This document shows positions 6,327 to 8,258 of a stretch of 8,258 nt of DNA, in pieces. Origin of the DNA: Ilumatobacteraceae bacterium. Its GTDB lineage: Bacteria > Actinomycetota > Acidimicrobiia > Acidimicrobiales > Ilumatobacteraceae. The first letter of the stretch is position 1, and each line of letters starts with the position of its first letter. The position numbers were made by a program, and so were the translations under genes. Where the stretch lies: positions 1 to 8,258 of the forward strand of contig JAHRVJ010000356.1 of the NCBI GenBank assembly GCA_019090765.1, in the 5' to 3' direction. The notes beneath the pieces are model-generated. The model worked only from the letters and a program-made list of their open reading frames with translations, was not told where the DNA came from and made no database searches.

Positions 6327-7040
6327 ATGCCGATTCATTTGCGCGCCGAACCCGGCGACTATGCCCCCAACGTGTTGTGCCCTGGCGACCCAGTCCGAGC
6401 GCAGTACATCGCCGAGAACTTCTTCGACTCCGGATTCCGCCAGGTGAACAGCGAACGGGGGATGCTGGGCTTCACCGGCACCTTCGAGGGTCGGCCAATC
6501 AGCGTGCAAGCAACCGGCATGGGTTGTCCGAGCGCAGGAATCGTCTTCGAGGAGTTGATCATGCTTGGTGTGACGCGTTTGGTGCGCGTCGGAACCTGTG
6601 GCGGACTAGGCGATGGGATGGCGATGGGCGACACCGTGATCGCCGTGGCAGCATCCTCCGACGACACGACTCCCCTGCGCTACGCCGCGATGGAAGGTTT
6701 TGCCCCGAGCGCCACGTTCACGCTTGCCGAGACCGCTGCCCGACTCAGCCGGGCGGGCGACACTCCGGTCCATGTGGGACCGATCGTCACCTCGGGGATC
6801 TTCTACGACCCCGACCCAGGCACGTTTGCACGCTGGAAGCGACTCGGTCACCTGGGCGTCGAGATGGAAGCCTCGATGATGTACACCATCGCGGCAGTCA
6901 AAGGCATTGAGGCGCTCGCGATCATGACAGTGAGCGACCTTCTCGGCGAGAGCGGCGACACCGAACGCATCAGTGACGCCGAGCTGAAAGCAGGCGTCGA
7001 CCAAATGATGCAACTCAGCTGCGCCGTAGCAACCTCCTAG
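6327..7040 (+). CDS. deoD: DeoD-type purine nucleoside phosphorylase
   Basis: A 237-residue cytoplasmic enzyme of purine salvage that splits purine (deoxy)nucleosides with phosphate into base and (deoxy)ribose-1-phosphate. It is probably hexameric, as the family is. Numbering runs almost exactly with the E. coli enzyme: His4, the phosphate-site GDPVRA (20-25), Arg44 in ERGMLGFTG, Arg87 in RVGTCGG, the ribose-binding VEMEAS (178-183) with Glu179, Met180 and Glu181, and VSD with Asp204. The E. coli Arg217 that helps protonate the base is not obvious: the segment after Asp204 reads LLGESGDTERISDAEL, with Arg214 nearby but Leu220 at the likely aligned place. Length is normal for the family. There is no Shine-Dalgarno; a -10-like motif just upstream suggests leaderless translation. 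It begins 12 nt after the DNA glycosylase gene and ends 176 nt before the convergent AbiEi-DUF559 gene. Confidence 0.95.
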   Translation: MPIHLRAEPGDYAPNVLCPGDPVRAQYIAENFFDSGFRQVNSERGMLGFTGTFEGRPISVQATGMGCPSAGIVFEELIMLGVTRLVRVGTCGGLGDGMAMGDTVIAVAASSDDTTPLRYAAMEGFAPSATFTLAETAARLSRAGDTPVHVGPIVTSGIFYDPDPGTFARWKRLGHLGVEMEASMMYTIAAVKGIEALAIMTVSDLLGESGDTERISDAELKAGVDQMMQLSCAVATS

Positions 7041-7044
7041 CCCC

Positions 7045-7226
7045 GGTCCAGCCCCTTCCGATGAGTCTCAACGCGACCCCCTCGCACGAACTCTCACCGA
7101 AACAGGACCACTCCCCCTCCGATGAGTCTCAACGCGACCCCCTCGCACGAACTCTCACCGAAGCAGGACCACTCCCCCTTCCGATGAGTCTCAACGCGAC
7201 CCCCTCGCACGAACTCTCATCGAAGC
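7045..7226. repeat. Tandem direct repeat, three copies with 61/62-bp period
   Basis: Copies beginning CCGATGAGTCTCAACGCGAC start at 7058, 7119 and 7181. Copies 1 and 2 differ by one substitution (A/G near 7102) and one extra T in the C-rich junction. Copy 3 keeps about 46 bp and diverges after CATCGAAGC near 7226. A degraded left half (7045-7057) resembles the end of a further unit. Each unit contains a short GCGA-C5-TCGC hairpin nested inside CGATGAG...CTCAYCG outer arms. The array fills the space between convergent deoD and the AbiEi-DUF559 gene and contains the latter's stop codon. A frame open from 7061 to 7258 only spans the repeat and looks non-coding. Confidence 0.9.
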
Positions 7227-8152
7227 TGGGCTTGGCGATTGCGGTGGGCTCTGACTAGTCGTTGCACAGTTGCGCGAAGTTCCGTTCCGAAGGCAGCCTG
7301 CGGCACCCGCTCGACAACCCAATCGAGTTCAGCGGCCGACCTGTCGCGCCAGGAGTCGGAGGCTCGTCCCGCCGTTTCTGAATGCGTTGGGAAAACATCG
7401 ACCTCGATCGCCCACCGCATCTTCGGCACTGCTAGATCGAAGCGCGCCGGACCGTACCCGGGCAAGTCAATCCAGAATTGCCGAACGAGTCCAACTAGCC
7501 CCGCTCTGTCGAGCGCGTCGCCAAGGACGACCTCGTGATGAGAGTCGGCCGCTCCGCCCTCCAGACGACGATCGAGCACTTCGAGATACTGACGTAGCCA
7601 TAGCCTGCGCGGCGAATTCCAATCGGTCGCGACTCGGCGCATGTCATCGTCGCTAAGGCATCCGTCGCGCGCTGCCTGTTCGATCACCGACAGCAGATCG
7701 ATTGGATTCAGCATCCGGGCCAGGTCCAACGCAGTTCGCTGGCGTGTGGTGACCGATATCCCGTCCTGACGAGTTTCAACGTCTTGCTTGCGGAACGCGG
7801 CCGTGCGATACGGAACAACCCAGCTTTCGGTGGTCGGCTGGCTAGCCGGTGGGGCGAGAACATGGATCCGGCGATCGCGAGGGATCCGGCGAAAACCCCA
7901 GAGCCTGCCCGCAGTTGGGCCGCTGATTGCTACCTCGGGATGTGCAGCGCACACTGCGACGCATCGCGCTGGTTCATCTAGTGGAACTGCCGGAAGCCGG
8001 TACGCTCCGCGCAATATCGGCTGCAGATTTCCGGCAGCGATCAGGCTACGAATCGCGTGTTGCGTCAAACCCGCATTGCGGAGCTGAGCTCGAGATGCGA
8101 TGCCGTGATGTGACTCGAATACCGCTAGCGCCGCGAGCGTGAACTGGACCAT
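7217..8152 (-). CDS. AbiEi-type winged-helix protein with DUF559 nuclease-like domain
   Basis: A 311-residue protein of a type widespread in actinobacteria. The N-terminus (about 5-55; FESHHGIASRAQLRNAGLTQHAIRSLIAAGN region, then RGAYRLP) resembles the AbiEi antitoxin winged helix-turn-helix and should bind DNA. A middle region (75-200) has HPEVAISGPTAGRLWGF and TTRQRTALDLAR, typical of the AbiEi/DUF559 family. The C-terminus (205-305) fits the DUF559/Vsr-like PD-(D/E)XK fold: Glu207, Asp239 in ARFDLAV, then IEVD (249-252) with Glu250 and Asp252, and TLR-type helices after RDRSAAELDW. Asp replaces Lys of the classical E-x-K motif, as I recall is usual in this group, so nuclease activity is possible but unproven. 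No AbiEii nucleotidyltransferase toxin is adjacent in the window. The start is firm: AAGGAG lies 5 nt before the ATG at 8152. The stop codon is provided by the third copy of the tandem repeat. Confidence 0.88.
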   Translation of the reverse strand: MVQFTLAALAVFESHHGIASRAQLRNAGLTQHAIRSLIAAGNLQPILRGAYRLPAVPLDEPARCVAVCAAHPEVAISGPTAGRLWGFRRIPRDRRIHVLAPPASQPTTESWVVPYRTAAFRKQDVETRQDGISVTTRQRTALDLARMLNPIDLLSVIEQAARDGCLSDDDMRRVATDWNSPRRLWLRQYLEVLDRRLEGGAADSHHEVVLGDALDRAGLVGLVRQFWIDLPGYGPARFDLAVPKMRWAIEVDVFPTHSETAGRASDSWRDRSAAELDWVVERVPQAAFGTELRATVQRLVRAHRNRQAQLR

Positions 8153-8235
8153 GTGAACTCCTTCGACCGTGGAATGGGGGAAGGAGTCGGTGCAACGAAC
8201 GCTACCGAGAATCCACCCGCACCGACCGTCGACCC
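8153..8235 (-). promoter_or_regulatory. Upstream region of the AbiEi-DUF559 gene
   Basis: On the minus strand the ribosome site AAGGAG maps to 8158-8163. TAGCGT (8204-8199) fits a TANNNT -10, which would give a leader of about 40 nt. No convincing -35 is visible. The assignment is tentative. Confidence 0.3.
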
Positions 8236-8258
8236 CGCTCCGATGAGAAAACGCGCGA
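8236..8258. repeat. Possible degenerate copy of the 61/62-bp repeat, cut by the window edge
   Basis: CTCCGATGAG at 8238-8247 is identical to the junction and first bases of repeat copy 2 (7117-7126). The following AAAACGCG resembles TCTCAACGCG of the repeat with a 2-base gap. Only about 20 bp are available, so chance similarity cannot be excluded. Confidence 0.3.

Noticed and set aside
6257..6910. 217-codon Arg/His-rich plus-strand frame overlapping the glycosylase and deoD
   Set aside because: Composition is that of an out-of-frame reading of deoD, which is firmly identified.
7045..7226. CRISPR array
   Set aside because: Units are contiguous near-identical 61/62-bp repeats without unique spacers, and there are no cas genes.
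7061..7258. 65-codon open frame across the tandem repeat
   Set aside because: The repeat period breaks the frame between copies, so the peptide is not repeat-preserving; it also overlaps the 3' end of the opposing gene.

Overview
The window is chromosomal-looking DNA from a moderately GC-rich bacterium, most likely an actinobacterium and possibly a marine Acidimicrobiia-type lineage. That placement is an inference. It rests on the DUF3097 and DUF4349 genes, the actinobacterial style of Fpg/Nei-like glycosylase, the AbiEi-DUF559 fusion protein, GTG start use and candidate leaderless starts. No rRNA, tRNA, CRISPR array, transposase or phage gene was seen.

Layout: (1) 1-1722 (+) holds the C-terminal part of a membrane-bound ion-pumping pyrophosphatase (hppA), cut by the left edge. 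(2) 1723-2541 (-) is a DUF3097 gene whose stop codon directly abuts the hppA stop. (3) 2629-3822 (-) is an exported FAD-dependent amine-oxidase-like Tat lipoprotein. (4) After a 119-bp divergent intergenic region, 3942-4994 (+) is a DUF4349 lipoprotein with a C-terminal membrane helix. (5) 5038-5430 (+) is a small SCP2 sterol-carrier-like protein. Its start codon is buried in a near-perfect inverted repeat. (6) 5448-6314 (+) is an Fpg/Nei-like DNA glycosylase. (7) 6327-7040 (+) is a DeoD-type purine nucleoside phosphorylase. (8) 7045-7226 is a tandem repeat with 61/62-bp period between convergent genes. (9) 7217-8152 (-) is an AbiEi-type winged-helix protein with a DUF559 nuclease-like C-terminus. 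(10) 8153-8258 is its upstream region, with a possible degenerate repeat copy at the right edge.

The four plus-strand genes from 3942 to 7040 are tightly packed (gaps of 43, 17 and 12 nt) and could be co-transcribed. The leaderless-type -10 motif just before deoD and the hairpin before the SCP2 gene suggest internal punctuation. Functionally the genes are mostly housekeeping or cell-envelope: pyrophosphate-driven ion pumping, two surface lipoproteins, lipid carrying, base-excision repair and purine salvage. No dedicated multi-gene novel system is evident. The most unusual structures are the start-codon hairpin at 4996-5050 and the 61/62-bp repeat array that runs into the 3' end of the AbiEi-DUF559 gene.
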